Below are positions 1 through 8,547 of a DNA stretch of 64,000 bases, in pieces; position 1 is the stretch's first letter; each line of letters opens with the position of its first letter. Below the pieces are notes generated by a model, which saw only the letters and a list, made by a program, of their open reading frames with translations, was not told the origin of the DNA and did not search any database. Location of the stretch: the NCBI RefSeq assembly GCF_965201005.1, contig NZ_OZ241747.1, positions 1,178,001-1,242,000 on the forward strand, written 5' to 3'. The translations under genes were made by a program, and so were the position numbers. The stretch is from Mucilaginibacter_A sp965201005. GTDB lineage: Bacteria > Bacteroidota > Bacteroidia > Sphingobacteriales > Sphingobacteriaceae.

Positions 1-2
1 TC

Positions 3-737
3 TGGGGAAATTGTCAGGATGAAAACCTGGGTGAAAAAATCTCTGTAACAATCATCGCAACCGGTTTTCAAACCAAAGACGAGCGCGAAAAAACAATCAG
101 CAGTAAAAAAATTGTCTCTCATTTAATTACAGAAACACCTTTGGTAAAACCTTTAAACGAATTTACCGGGTCAACTAACGGTAAAACAGACAAAACTGAG
201 CCTTATTTGAGGGTTCGGGAAGAAAACCAAACTGTTGGTAATAATTACCAGAAGTGGGAAGAACCGGGACGTGAAGAACAAAACGGAAAAATCCGCTATC
301 GTTTAACCGAAGAAGATAAGTTGCAGGAACCAGAACCTGAAAATTCTGGTTTCACGGTCAAGTATGCAGAACCGATCAGTTTTGATAAACCGGCAGAAAG
401 TTTTGTTGCAGAACAAACACGCCCGGAACCGGTAAAACCAGAAGTGCAGCCTGTTGCCGCCGGTGCAGATGATGCAAAAACGGATGAATCGATAGAAGAA
501 CAATTGCGCAAATCCCGCGAACGGATTATGCGTTTAAAAGATTTGAGCATGAAGTTAAGAAGCGGCAATATCCAGGAATTGGAAAACGTGCCGGCCTACA
601 AACGGAAAGAAGTTGCTTTGCAGCAAAATGTACATTCATCAGAAACCCAGATTTCCAGGTTTTCATTACTGGCTGATGAAGAAGGAAAAACAGAAATCCG
701 ACCTAACAATTCTTTTTTGCATGATAATGTAGATTAG
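3..737 (+). CDS. ftsZ: Cell division protein FtsZ, C-terminal part (5' end outside window)
   Basis: The reading frame is open from base 3 and ends at TAG 737, giving the last 244 residues. The first residues end the tubulin-like domain: EKISVTIIATGF is a hallmark of FtsZ's C-terminal globular domain. A long charged linker rich in Glu, Lys and Pro follows (about residues 30-175). The tail ends RPNNSFLHDNVD, typical of Bacteroidota FtsZ, and is where FtsA and other membrane tethers would bind. FtsZ polymerises with GTP into the Z-ring at midcell; the GTP-binding half lies upstream of the window. An ATG at 141 is internal and not the real start. Confidence 0.95.
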   Translation, partial: WGNCQDENLGEKISVTIIATGFQTKDEREKTISSKKIVSHLITETPLVKPLNEFTGSTNGKTDKTEPYLRVREENQTVGNNYQKWEEPGREEQNGKIRYRLTEEDKLQEPEPENSGFTVKYAEPISFDKPAESFVAEQTRPEPVKPEVQPVAAGADDAKTDESIEEQLRKSRERIMRLKDLSMKLRSGNIQELENVPAYKRKEVALQQNVHSSETQISRFSLLADEEGKTEIRPNNSFLHDNVD

Positions 738-752
738 GGTAAAAAAGTGTGA

Positions 753-789
753 TAAAAAAGGCTTTTGTATTTACAAAGGCCTTTTTTTG
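753..789 (+). terminator. Rho-independent terminator after ftsZ
   Basis: An A-rich 5' arm containing AAAAAAGGC pairs with GGCCTTTTTTT across a short loop, with one G-T pair, 15 bases past the ftsZ stop. It probably ends the cell-division operon. Confidence 0.75.
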
Positions 790-879
790 TATCTTTTAGG
801 TAAGATTTGGTGCTTCTTTTGCTGATAAAAACTTAACCGCTATTTTAGCGTATTAAATTCATTTTAAAATAAAACGGTT

Positions 880-2127
880 TTGGATTTATTTGACAAAATA
901 CAAAAAAATATGGGTCCGTTGGGTCAGCATCAAAGCTGGTCGCACGGTTATTTTTCCTTCCCGAGGTTAGAAGGTGATATTGATGCGCATATGCAATTCA
1001 GGGGAAAAGAGCATTTGGTTTGGAGCCTGAACAATTATCTGGGTTTGGCCAATCATCCGGAAGTACGCAAAGCAGATGCAGAAGCGGCCGCAGATTATGG
1101 TATGGCTTATCCGATGGGTGCACGGATGATGTCGGGCAATTCTACACAACATGAAGCTTTAGAAAAAGACCTGGCCGAATTTGTAGGCAAAGAAGATGCT
1201 TTTTTGCTCAATTATGGTTATCAGGGCATGGTTTCCATCATCGATAGTTTGGTAGATCGAAATGACGTAATTGTTTATGATGCAGAATCTCATGCCTGTA
1301 TTATTGATGGTGTTCGTTTACACATGGGCAAACGTTATGTTTATCAGCATAATGATATGGCCAGTTTGGAAAAACAGCTGGAACGGGCTTCCAAATTAGC
1401 CGAACAAACGGGTGGCGGTATTTTGGTGATTACGGAAGGTGTTTTCGGAATGTCTGGTGCACAAGGTAAAATAGAAGAAATTGTAGCTTTAAAAGAGCAG
1501 TATAAGTTCCGTTTGCTTATTGATGATGCACATGGTTTTGGCACGATGGGCGTAACTGGTGCCGGTACGCATGAAGCGCAAAATTGTATTGATGGCGTAG
1601 ATGTTTACTTCGGTACTTTTGCAAAATCTATGGCTGGAATTGGTGCTTTTGTAGCATCAACCAAAACTATTGTCAACTTTATGCGCTACAATATGCGCTC
1701 TCAAACTTTTGCAAAAGCGTTGCCGATGCCAATGGTGATCGGTTTAAGAAAACGTTTGGAACTATTGATCAACCGGCCTGAACTGCGCGAAAAATTATGG
1801 ATAATTGCCAGGGCTTTACAAGAAGGCTTGCGTGCTCGCGGATTTGATCTGGGGGTTACTAATACGATGGTTACGCCCGTATTTTTGAAAGGGGAACTGG
1901 AAGAAGCAACCAGCCTGACGATGGACCTTCGGGAAAATTACAGTATATTTTGTTCTATTGTGCTATATCCGGTTATACCGCGAGGGTTGATTGTGCTGCG
2001 GATTATCCCAACGGCAACACATACTTTAGAAGATGTGCAGCGTACGTTGGATGCTTACAGTGAAGTTTCTGAAAAACTAAAAAGCGGTTATTACAAAGAA
2101 CATAAGTTTGCATTGGCAGAAAACTGA
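880..2127 (+). CDS. Alpha-oxoamine synthase family PLP enzyme (KBL/SPT/AONS-like)
   Basis: A 415-residue fold-type I PLP enzyme of the family that condenses an amino acid with an acyl-thioester and releases CO2. Visible motifs are NNYLGLANHP near residue 51, the cofactor-stacking SHAC at 137-140, DDAHGFG at 215-221 (Asp binding the pyridine nitrogen) and the Schiff-base lysine in GTFAKS (Lys249). Length and motifs fit serine palmitoyltransferase, 2-amino-3-ketobutyrate CoA ligase, 8-amino-7-oxononanoate synthase and cysteate acyltransferase (sulfonolipids), all known in Bacteroidota. No neighbour decides between them. The start is a TTG at 880, because the only early ATG (910) would remove the conserved N-terminal residues. 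Confidence 0.85.
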   Translation: MDLFDKIQKNMGPLGQHQSWSHGYFSFPRLEGDIDAHMQFRGKEHLVWSLNNYLGLANHPEVRKADAEAAADYGMAYPMGARMMSGNSTQHEALEKDLAEFVGKEDAFLLNYGYQGMVSIIDSLVDRNDVIVYDAESHACIIDGVRLHMGKRYVYQHNDMASLEKQLERASKLAEQTGGGILVITEGVFGMSGAQGKIEEIVALKEQYKFRLLIDDAHGFGTMGVTGAGTHEAQNCIDGVDVYFGTFAKSMAGIGAFVASTKTIVNFMRYNMRSQTFAKALPMPMVIGLRKRLELLINRPELREKLWIIARALQEGLRARGFDLGVTNTMVTPVFLKGELEEATSLTMDLRENYSIFCSIVLYPVIPRGLIVLRIIPTATHTLEDVQRTLDAYSEVSEKLKSGYYKEHKFALAEN

Positions 2128-2133
2128 CTTTTT

Positions 2134-2184
2134 ATTGGTCATAAAAAAAGCATTGAAGTTTTCAGTGCTTTTTTTATGACCAAT
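2134..2184. terminator. Strong hairpin terminator
   Basis: ATTGGTCATAAAAAAAGCA is mirrored perfectly (19 bp) by its reverse complement, with a largely paired inner loop. It starts 7 bases after the preceding stop codon. The arm TGCTTTTTTTATGACC is a near relative of the window-wide repeat word, differing in the TC/GT position. Confidence 0.8.
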
Positions 2185-2294
2185 TTTTTGGCTTGGCTGA
2201 AACTGTATCCTGATAAAAGTTTCCAGTACGACATTTGTAAGTTTTGCTGAAAAAAATTACATTAGCTTATATAAAAACCTAACCTTATTACCCG

Positions 2295-2483
2295 ATGAAA
2301 AAATTTGAAGAAATTAAAAAGCTGCTGGCAAGTTTGGAAGTCGATGCAGAAAAATTTTATAACAAAGGAAACAGTGCCGCCGGTACACGCATCCGTAAAG
2401 GGATGCAGGATTTAAAAAATATGGCGCAGGCTATACGTTTGGAAATCCAAGACACCAAAAATACAGAGCCTGCAAAAAAATAA
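2295..2483 (+). CDS. Histone H1-like small nucleoid protein (Hc1-like family)
   Basis: A 62-residue, lysine-rich, probably helical protein starting MKKFEEIKKLLASLEVDAEK and containing KGNSAAGTRIRKGMQDLKN. This is the pattern of the short Hc1-like proteins annotated as histone H1 in Bacteroidota. By family it would bind DNA non-specifically and help compact the nucleoid; nothing in the sequence shows more. It is a single gene with a shared terminator directly downstream. Confidence 0.85.
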   Translation: MKKFEEIKKLLASLEVDAEKFYNKGNSAAGTRIRKGMQDLKNMAQAIRLEIQDTKNTEPAKK

Positions 2484-2500
2484 TGCTGTTTTTACCGCAT
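2483..2500 (+). repeat. Repeat word, GT type, at a stop codon
   Basis: ATGCTGTTTTTACCGCAT begins on the last base of the H1-like gene's TAA, next to the terminator stem. Confidence 0.85.
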
Positions 2501-2530
2501 AAAAACCCCGATAGCAAAGTCGGGGTTTTT
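2501..2530. terminator. Bidirectional terminator between the H1-like gene and dapA
   Basis: AAAAACCCCG (2501-2510) pairs with CGGGGTTTTT (2521-2530) over a short loop. The A/T runs on both sides let it serve both convergent genes, and its right arm touches the dapA stop codon. Confidence 0.9.
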
Positions 2531-3410
2531 ATGCGTTTAACTTTTGCAGTTCCGCAGCAATTAGCCTGGCTGTTTTTTCAGCTACGTTTACCAAAGGCAG
2601 GCGCATGGTATCTCCGCATAAACCGTTCATTTTCAGTGCTTCTTTTACGCCACCGGGATTACCTTCTGCAAACATCAGCCGTGTAAATTCAATCAATTTA
2701 TAGTGTATTGTCCGGGCGGCTTCCCATTTTTCGTCCAAACATAAGCGCACCATATCCGAAAACAACTTTGGCACGGCATTTCCGATCACCGAAATCACGC
2801 CGACTGCACCCATCGCAATCATCGGTAAAGTAACCGGATCATCGCCGGAAATCAGCATAAAATCTGCCGATTTATCACGCATAATCTGGTTAAACTGCTC
2901 AAAATTGCCCGATGCTTCTTTTATCGCTATAATATTGCTGCAGTCCCGGGCTAGTCTGATGGTGGTTTCTGCGGAGATATTGCTCGCCGTTCTGCCCGGC
3001 ACGTTGTACAAAATCACGGGCAAATCCGATGCTTCGGCTACCGCTTTGTAATGCTGATAAATACCTTCCTGCGTAGGTTTGTTGTAATACGGACTGACCG
3101 ATAAAATTGCATCAAAGCCACGTTTGTCAAAACTTCGGATGTTTTCTATAACTTCCTGCGTGTAGTTTCCGCCAATACCAGCTACCAGTGGAACGCGGCC
3201 GGCAATGGTTTTGGCCGTAAAAGCCCAGATTTCTTTTTTTTCTGCAGAAGACAAAGCCGCACTTTCGCCGGTTGTGCCGAGGGAAACTAAGTAATCAATC
3301 CCATTATCGATCAGGTTTTCCAGGATGTTTTTTAAAGCCGGAAAATCAACAGAACCATCAGTTTGAAACGGAGTGATAACGGCCACCCCGGTGCCATAAA
3401 ATTTTTTCAT
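2529..3410 (-). CDS. dapA: 4-hydroxy-tetrahydrodipicolinate synthase
   Basis: A 293-residue TIM-barrel lyase that condenses pyruvate with aspartate semialdehyde, the first committed step of lysine and diaminopimelate synthesis in the cytoplasm. Catalytic features are visible: the SLGTTGES loop (Thr46, Thr47), LYNVPGRT with Tyr135 and the following substrate-binding Arg, and the Schiff-base lysine in AIKEASGN (Lys164). Length matches the family. It stands alone between a shared terminator and a MITE-like repeat. NanA/dihydrodipicolinate-like aldolases share the fold, but the TTGES and YNVPGRT motifs favour DapA. Confidence 0.96.
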   Translation of the reverse strand: MKKFYGTGVAVITPFQTDGSVDFPALKNILENLIDNGIDYLVSLGTTGESAALSSAEKKEIWAFTAKTIAGRVPLVAGIGGNYTQEVIENIRSFDKRGFDAILSVSPYYNKPTQEGIYQHYKAVAEASDLPVILYNVPGRTASNISAETTIRLARDCSNIIAIKEASGNFEQFNQIMRDKSADFMLISGDDPVTLPMIAMGAVGVISVIGNAVPKLFSDMVRLCLDEKWEAARTIHYKLIEFTRLMFAEGNPGGVKEALKMNGLCGDTMRLPLVNVAEKTARLIAAELQKLNA

Positions 3411-3562
3411 TATTGCAGATAGAAACCGCTAAGATAATAGTTTGTGTTTTCAGTTAAACGGATGTTAAAGAAATATTAAAATTGAACCCCGGGCTTGGGC
3501 AGCAAAATCTTTTGTTTTTTGAAACAAAGGTTTGTTCAGGATTTCATTTACAATAATCTGTG

Positions 3563-3655
3563 ATGCTTCTTTTATCACCTAAATTTTGCTTTTACAATTT
3601 TTGTCGATTCAAAAATTTATTAAAAACACCAAATTTTAGGTGATAAAAGAAGCAT
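3563..3655. repeat. MITE-like hairpin element, repeat words at both ends (TC type)
   Basis: ATGCTTCTTTTATCACC (3563-3579) is mirrored by GGTGATAAAAGAAGCAT (3639-3655). The inner arms CTAAATTTTG and CCAAATTTTAGG also pair. It fills much of the 314-bp gap upstream of dapA, in which I see no gene. Confidence 0.9.
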
Positions 3656-3724
3656 GTAAAATAAACTTTAAATCAAAATAAAACTGACTCAAAATTTAAT
3701 CAGGTTCAGTTTATTTCATTTTCA

Positions 3725-4363
3725 TTAATGATCCGTTTCATTATCTTTTGCCGTTACGGCCCAATAGATCCACATACAAAAATGCAGGCAAAGCCCAACA
3801 ACCGGGGCGAAAAGGCTAATCACAAAAATCATCACACATAAAAAAAACCCTGTTTCCAAGCCTTTGCTAATTGTTTGAACCCCTTTTACCGATACATTTG
3901 GCAAGAACAAATTTTTAGCTTTACTTTTTGCCGCAGCCATCACCAGCAAATATAAAACGGCCACAACAACAGAATATCCGGTATAAAATACGATTGCGGT
4001 TTTTTGGGCATCAGAGCCTAAAAACTCGCCCAGGGTTTTTGTAGGAAATGGGACTAAAGCAACCGCGAGAAGCAGCAAACCGTTAGCAAGTATAAGTTTG
4101 TTATTTGTTGTACGAAGTAGTTTAAATAGCTGATGATGAGACATCCAGATCAATAACAATGAAGCAAAAGAATTAAAATAAGCGAAAATTTTTGGCCAGA
4201 GGTTGGTAAGTTGCCCCAATAATTCTTTAGCTGTAGTTGCTTCTAAACGATGATGCGCTTCAATGCCTTTAATATCTACACCAATATCTAAGGCCAGCAA
4301 GGTAATTGCAACTGCAAAAATACCATCGCTAAAAGCCTCGATCCTCGAAGTTTCTTTGTTCAT
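3725..4363 (-). CDS. TMEM175-family (DUF1211) potassium channel
   Basis: A 212-residue membrane protein with about six hydrophobic segments. The N-terminus RIEAFSDGIFAVAITLL carries the RxxxFSD signature of the TMEM175 first helix, whose hydrophobic residues line the K+ pore in this family. One repeat of the motif per chain is the usual bacterial form and would assemble as a tetramer in the inner membrane. It is a single gene flanked by two MITE-like hairpins. Physiological role is not shown by the context. Confidence 0.88.
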   Translation of the reverse strand: MNKETSRIEAFSDGIFAVAITLLALDIGVDIKGIEAHHRLEATTAKELLGQLTNLWPKIFAYFNSFASLLLIWMSHHQLFKLLRTTNNKLILANGLLLLAVALVPFPTKTLGEFLGSDAQKTAIVFYTGYSVVVAVLYLLVMAAAKSKAKNLFLPNVSVKGVQTISKGLETGFFLCVMIFVISLFAPVVGLCLHFCMWIYWAVTAKDNETDH

Positions 4364-4432
4364 TTATTTAATCATTCTGCTTATAACCTGTTTTAAAATA
4401 TTGAAGGTCTTTGATTTTTTATCAGGTTTCTG

Positions 4433-4515
4433 ATGCTTCTTTTATCACCTAAATTTTGCTTTAATGATTTTTGCAGACCATACAATTACCAAATTTTAGG
4501 CGATAAAAGAAGCAT
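4433..4515. repeat. MITE-like hairpin element (TC type)
   Basis: ATGCTTCTTTTATCACC at 4433 is mirrored by GGCGATAAAAGAAGCAT ending 4515, with paired inner CTAAATTTTG / CCAAATTTTAGG arms. It occupies the gap between two minus-strand genes. Confidence 0.9.
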
Positions 4516-4581
4516 GCAAGATTTATGGTAAGAAAAAGAATTTCGTCTAGCATAATTAATCTCTGTATGATGAATTTATAG

Positions 4582-5514
4582 TTAATTAAAATTTGCCCTA
4601 AATTCAAGCGGTGATTGACTGGTTTTGTTCTTGAAAAACTTGGTAAATGATTGCGGGTGTTCAAAACCCAACCTGTAAGCGGTTTCACTGGCGGACAAAC
4701 CAGTGGTTGACAGTATTTCTTTTGCCTTTTCAATAAGCTTGTCGTGTATACGCTGCTGCGCATTTTGGCCACTGAGCGAACGCAGCATATCACTTAAATA
4801 AGTTGGCGTAAGGTTTAAATGTGCGGCCAGATAACTAACCGTGGGCAGGCCTTCGCTTAGTGTTGTTTCGTTGTTAAAATAATCTTCTAACAGGCTGTCC
4901 AGTTGTTGGAGGAGGTCATTGTTCACTGCTTTCCGGGTTATAAATTGCCGTTTATAAAACCGGTCTGCATAGTTCAGCAACAGTTCAACCTGGGCAATAA
5001 TAACGTTCTGGCTAAAATCATCGATCCTGCTGTTCAGTTCGGTTTCGATCATTTTAAAAATAGAAATAATAGTTTCTTTTTCTTCTTCCGATAAATGCAA
5101 TGTTTCGTTGGCAGAATAAGAGAAAAAGCCATATTGACGGATTTTTATAGCGAAAGGTGAGTGCAGGAAAAAATCCGGGTGGATCAGCAGCGTATATTCA
5201 GAACATGCTTCAGCATTGTCAGGCTCGTTTTTTTCAGCGTTTCCAATAATCTGGCCCGGGGCGGCAAACAACAAACCGCCTTCATCAAAATCGTAATAAT
5301 ACTGCCCGTATTTTAATTTTCCGCTGAGTTTCGGTTTGTATGATATTTTATAAAAGTTCAGCACATGGGATTGCGGTAAATTATTTACTGCAGCCTGGTT
5401 CTTTTCTATGTCCAGCAAACTAATCAACGGATGCAGTGGTTTTGCCAGGCCGATAGACGAGTGCAAATCGGACAAAGACGCAAACCTGTGCGGGACGTTT
5501 TCATTTTTTTTCAT
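4582..5514 (-). CDS. AraC-family transcriptional regulator
   Basis: A 310-residue protein with an N-terminal cupin-like sensing region and a C-terminal AraC/XylS double helix-turn-helix (about residues 205-308). The second HTH contains the family pattern AYRLGFEHPQSFTKFFKNKT followed by SPLEFR. It lies 98 bp downstream of an SDR gene on the same strand, so it may regulate that gene and itself. A pair of 16-bp direct repeats 21 bp apart in front of the SDR gene (6501-6537) is a candidate operator. The inducer is unknown. Confidence 0.92.
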   Translation of the reverse strand: MKKNENVPHRFASLSDLHSSIGLAKPLHPLISLLDIEKNQAAVNNLPQSHVLNFYKISYKPKLSGKLKYGQYYYDFDEGGLLFAAPGQIIGNAEKNEPDNAEACSEYTLLIHPDFFLHSPFAIKIRQYGFFSYSANETLHLSEEEKETIISIFKMIETELNSRIDDFSQNVIIAQVELLLNYADRFYKRQFITRKAVNNDLLQQLDSLLEDYFNNETTLSEGLPTVSYLAAHLNLTPTYLSDMLRSLSGQNAQQRIHDKLIEKAKEILSTTGLSASETAYRLGFEHPQSFTKFFKNKTSQSPLEFRANFN

Positions 5515-5612
5515 CTTCCAGCAATTTATAAAATCGCAACCGATAATCAGGTATTATCAGTTGCGATTTGTACTTTAAAAATTTATCCCTGCTTGCGGCC
5601 CTTAGTTAAATA

Positions 5613-6446
5613 TCAACCTTGGGCAGAATCAGAAACGGTTTCCCAAGCTTCCCAAGTGGCCAAACGCTCAGCATATGCCTTACGTACATCTGACAAATTG
5701 TGGCTGCCAAGAAAAAACCGTAGTGGCGGGTTTTCAGAATCTACAACCTGAAACAAAGCATCCGGTGTTGCATTCGGATTCCCCCTTTCAAGGTCTTTTA
5801 TGCCATCAAAGGTTTTCTTTTTAAAAGCTGCGTAAATCTCAAGGCCTTCTGAAAACTTCAAAGATTCAGGGCTTCCAAACTCAGTTGCATAAGCACCCGG
5901 CTCAATGATGGTTACCTTAATCCCGAAAGGTTTGATTTCTGAAGCCAGGCTTTCATGGATCGCCTCGAACGCCCATTTGGAGGAGCAGTAATAGCCAATT
6001 ATTGGCACTGTTACATGGCCGAGGTTGCTTGATGTGCCCAGTATATGCCCATAGCCCTGCTTTCTGAGCAATGGCAAAGCTGCCTGGATTACGGAAACCG
6101 CACCCAGGATATTGGTTTCATACAGTGCACGTACATCTTCTAAATTGCCTTCTTCAATGGTTCCTACAAGAGAATATCCGGCATTGTTAAAAACAATATC
6201 CAGCCTGCCAAAATGATCAAACGCCTGTGTTAATGCCGTTTTTACCTGATCGGGCTTGGTTACGTCCAACTCCAGCGTCAGCACTTTATCGCCATACTTT
6301 TCTTTAAAATCAGCAATGCTTTCCAGCGAGCGGGCCGTAGCTGCAACTTTGTCGCCACGCTGAAGTGCGGCTTCTGCCCAAATCCGACCAAAACCGCGAG
6401 AAGTTCCGGTAATAAACCAAACTTTGTTTTTTTCCTGATACGTCAT
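5613..6446 (-). CDS. Short-chain dehydrogenase/reductase
   Basis: A 277-residue classical SDR. The cofactor loop TGTSRGFG is at residues 13-20, the NNAG motif at 87-90, the catalytic Ser near 140 and the YxxxK pair at Tyr153/Lys157. The residues after the second strand (TARSLE, with Arg) suggest NADP(H). Such proteins reduce or oxidise a carbonyl or alcohol on a small substrate that cannot be read from sequence. The AraC gene follows on the same strand and a direct-repeat operator candidate precedes it. Confidence 0.92.
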   Translation of the reverse strand: MTYQEKNKVWFITGTSRGFGRIWAEAALQRGDKVAATARSLESIADFKEKYGDKVLTLELDVTKPDQVKTALTQAFDHFGRLDIVFNNAGYSLVGTIEEGNLEDVRALYETNILGAVSVIQAALPLLRKQGYGHILGTSSNLGHVTVPIIGYYCSSKWAFEAIHESLASEIKPFGIKVTIIEPGAYATEFGSPESLKFSEGLEIYAAFKKKTFDGIKDLERGNPNATPDALFQVVDSENPPLRFFLGSHNLSDVRKAYAERLATWEAWETVSDSAQG

Positions 6447-6500
6447 GATTTTCTATTTTTTAAGTTAACGGTACAAAGGTTGGCCACTGTTGTTCCCCGG

Positions 6501-6537
6501 TTGTAGCCTAACTGAGGAACTTTGTAGCCTAACTGAG
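6501..6537 (-). promoter_or_regulatory. Tandem 16-bp direct repeats, candidate AraC-type operator
   Basis: TTGTAGCCTAACTGAG occurs at 6501-6516 and again, identical, at 6522-6537. The 21-bp centre spacing puts both on one face of the helix, as for AraC-family half-sites. The site is 55-91 bp upstream of the SDR start, and an AraC-family gene is in the same cluster. Binding itself is inference. Confidence 0.65.
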
Positions 6538-6742
6538 AAATCAAACATTTGCCGGGATATTGAAACTGGTTACAATAATACTATTTGCCTAAAACCAGCT
6601 TGTAGCCCTGGCCAATTGCCCAGACTGCCGCCACAAAACCCGCACGCTGTTTTGCTGCCCTGATCGATTGTAAATATTTTGGTTTGTGATTTTTAAAATA
6701 TAAATATATGGGCTTGATAAAATTTCCCCTGACAGGTTTGCA

Positions 6743-6837
6743 ATGCTTCTTTTATGCCCTAAAATTTTGCTTTCTAATTATTGCTGATGAAAAAAATTCC
6801 TAAAAAACCACCAAATTTTAGGTGATAAAAGAAGCAT
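6743..6837. repeat. MITE-like hairpin element (TC type)
   Basis: ATGCTTCTTTTATGCCC at 6743 is mirrored by GGTGATAAAAGAAGCAT ending 6837. The remainder of the 683-bp gap between the divergent SDR and acyltransferase genes (6447-7129) shows only the direct repeats at 6501 and no convincing gene. Confidence 0.88.
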
Positions 6838-7129
6838 GTAAAATAATGCACTAAAATTCATCGGCCGCGCAATAACAACAGTCAAAAACTAAATCCTGAA
6901 AAATCAATTAAACGAGCATGAACCATGGCGACCGCAAACCCTGACCAAAATTTTATCGGCAAAAGGCTATATTTTACCTTTAATTTAACCTGAAAACCTG
7001 ATGTTGCATTGGTGCAGTACTTTTCTGAGCGTTTAAGGATTTTGTCGGATTGTAAATTTTCAATAATTTGGGCAACTGCGGGCAGCGGATATTGCCCCGT
7101 CAAACTTTAACCGACAAGATCTACATTAA

Positions 7130-8242
7130 ATGCACAAAAACCACATTGCCCCTGCAATGCTGCAAACAAAACAGCATTACAAAATTCTCGACGGGTTGCG
7201 AGGCATCGCTGCCCTGGCCGTTGTAACGTTTCATTTTATGGAATGGGTTTATACAGATCCTAAAGAAAATTTTATCGGGCACGGTTTTTTGGCCGTCGAT
7301 TTCTTTTTCTGTCTATCGGGTTTTGTGATCGGATATGCGTATGATGACCGTATAGCAAAAATGGGCGTTCTTGAGTTTTTTAAATCAAGGATCATCCGGC
7401 TGCACCCGCTGGTTGTGGCAGGCTCGGTATTAGGTTTGCTGGCGTTTTTGTTCGATCCGTTTGGCGGTCATCCCGAACTGTATGACACAGGTAAAATCAT
7501 CCTGGCATTTCTTTGCTCGATACTGCTTATCCCATTCCCTTTAATAGCCGACCGTAGCTTTAACCTGTTCAGTTTTAATGCACCTGCCTGGTCATTGTTT
7601 TGGGAATATGCCGCTAATATTGTTTACGCATTTGTGCTTTATCGGGTTCGCCGCGGCTATCTGCTGCTGCTGACCTTGCTCTCCGCCGTGGCTATTTGCT
7701 TTGTGGCATACCGTTCCGGCAATTTAGTGGGCGGCTGGAGCGGGCCTACCTTTTGGGATGGCGGTGCCCGGATATCCTATTCTTTTTTGGCAGGGCTGCT
7801 GGTTTACCGATACAATTATATCATCAAAAACAAGCTGGGGTTTATCGGCATAGCTTTATTGTTGTTCCTGGCTTTTATTATGCCGTCCTCCAGTTGGAAC
7901 TGGTTGACTGAACCATTAGTCGTGCTGTTTTATTTCCCTTTGATGATTGCTTTGGGGGCAGGGGCTGTTTTGACAACCGGTTTAGAAAAAATCTGCGTTT
8001 TTTTAGGAAAGATATCATACCCATTGTACATGACGCATTATGCCGTGTTATGGATGTTTGGTAATTATTACGCCAGCCACAAACCAGGCACCGTGCAACT
8101 TGCCCTGATTATTATAGCCGCGCTAATCATGCTGGTTGGGGCAGCGTATTTGGTAATGGTGATTTACGATATCCCCGTGAGGAAATATTTAACCCATAAA
8201 CGAAGTAAAAGCTTTGCCAAACAAGAAACCACTGCTGTTTAA
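7130..8242 (+). CDS. Acyltransferase 3 family membrane protein (OafA/YrhL type)
   Basis: A 370-residue integral membrane protein with about ten hydrophobic segments. The N-terminus carries the family signature LDGLRGIAALAVVTFHF, whose His is thought to be catalytic, then FFFCLSGFVIGYAY and a positively charged KSRIIRLHPL stretch. These enzymes move acyl groups, often acetyl, onto sugars of O-antigen, exopolysaccharide or other extracytoplasmic glycans. No glycan cluster surrounds it, so the acceptor is unknown. ATG 7130 is used; ATG 7157 is also possible. Confidence 0.9.
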   Translation: MHKNHIAPAMLQTKQHYKILDGLRGIAALAVVTFHFMEWVYTDPKENFIGHGFLAVDFFFCLSGFVIGYAYDDRIAKMGVLEFFKSRIIRLHPLVVAGSVLGLLAFLFDPFGGHPELYDTGKIILAFLCSILLIPFPLIADRSFNLFSFNAPAWSLFWEYAANIVYAFVLYRVRRGYLLLLTLLSAVAICFVAYRSGNLVGGWSGPTFWDGGARISYSFLAGLLVYRYNYIIKNKLGFIGIALLLFLAFIMPSSSWNWLTEPLVVLFYFPLMIALGAGAVLTTGLEKICVFLGKISYPLYMTHYAVLWMFGNYYASHKPGTVQLALIIIAALIMLVGAAYLVMVIYDIPVRKYLTHKRSKSFAKQETTAV

Positions 8243-8365
8243 AACCTGCGTTTTTAATGTTATAATTTGATTTTTTCCGGAGATTGGAATCTATAAGTTA
8301 ATTTTCCGACCGCTACTAAAAGGTCGTTTTAATGGCTTGGTTAAATTTTGTTCAGAATAGTTACA

Positions 8366-8449
8366 ATGCTTCTTTTATCGCCTAAATTTTGGTGGGTTTT
8401 TTATTGGAAATCCTTATAAAAGCGAAATTTATGGGCATAAAAGAAGCAT
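8366..8449. repeat. MITE-like hairpin element (TC type)
   Basis: ATGCTTCTTTTATCGCC at 8366 is mirrored by GGGCATAAAAGAAGCAT ending 8449. The left flank, GCTTGGTTAAATTTTGTTC, resembles the outer inverted repeat of the better preserved copy at 50.8 kb. The 305-bp gap holds no gene. Confidence 0.85.
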
Positions 8450-8522
8450 GTAAATTTGCCGGTAAAAGTTCAAACAGACACCAATCTCAATAAAAAACAT
8501 AATTATATTTCACTGTTTTTTA

Positions 8523-8539
8523 GGTGATAAAAGAAGCAT
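8523..8539 (-). repeat. Single repeat word, TC type
   Basis: GGTGATAAAAGAAGCAT ends 8 bp past the stop of the beta-propeller gene, outside the preceding hairpin. Confidence 0.85.
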
Positions 8540-8547
8540 CGGCTTAA

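Noticed and set aside
6882..7103. 73-codon minus-strand frame upstream of the acyltransferase
   Set aside because: No recognisable motif, no plausible leader, and it lies in a promoter region with repeat DNA; probably chance.
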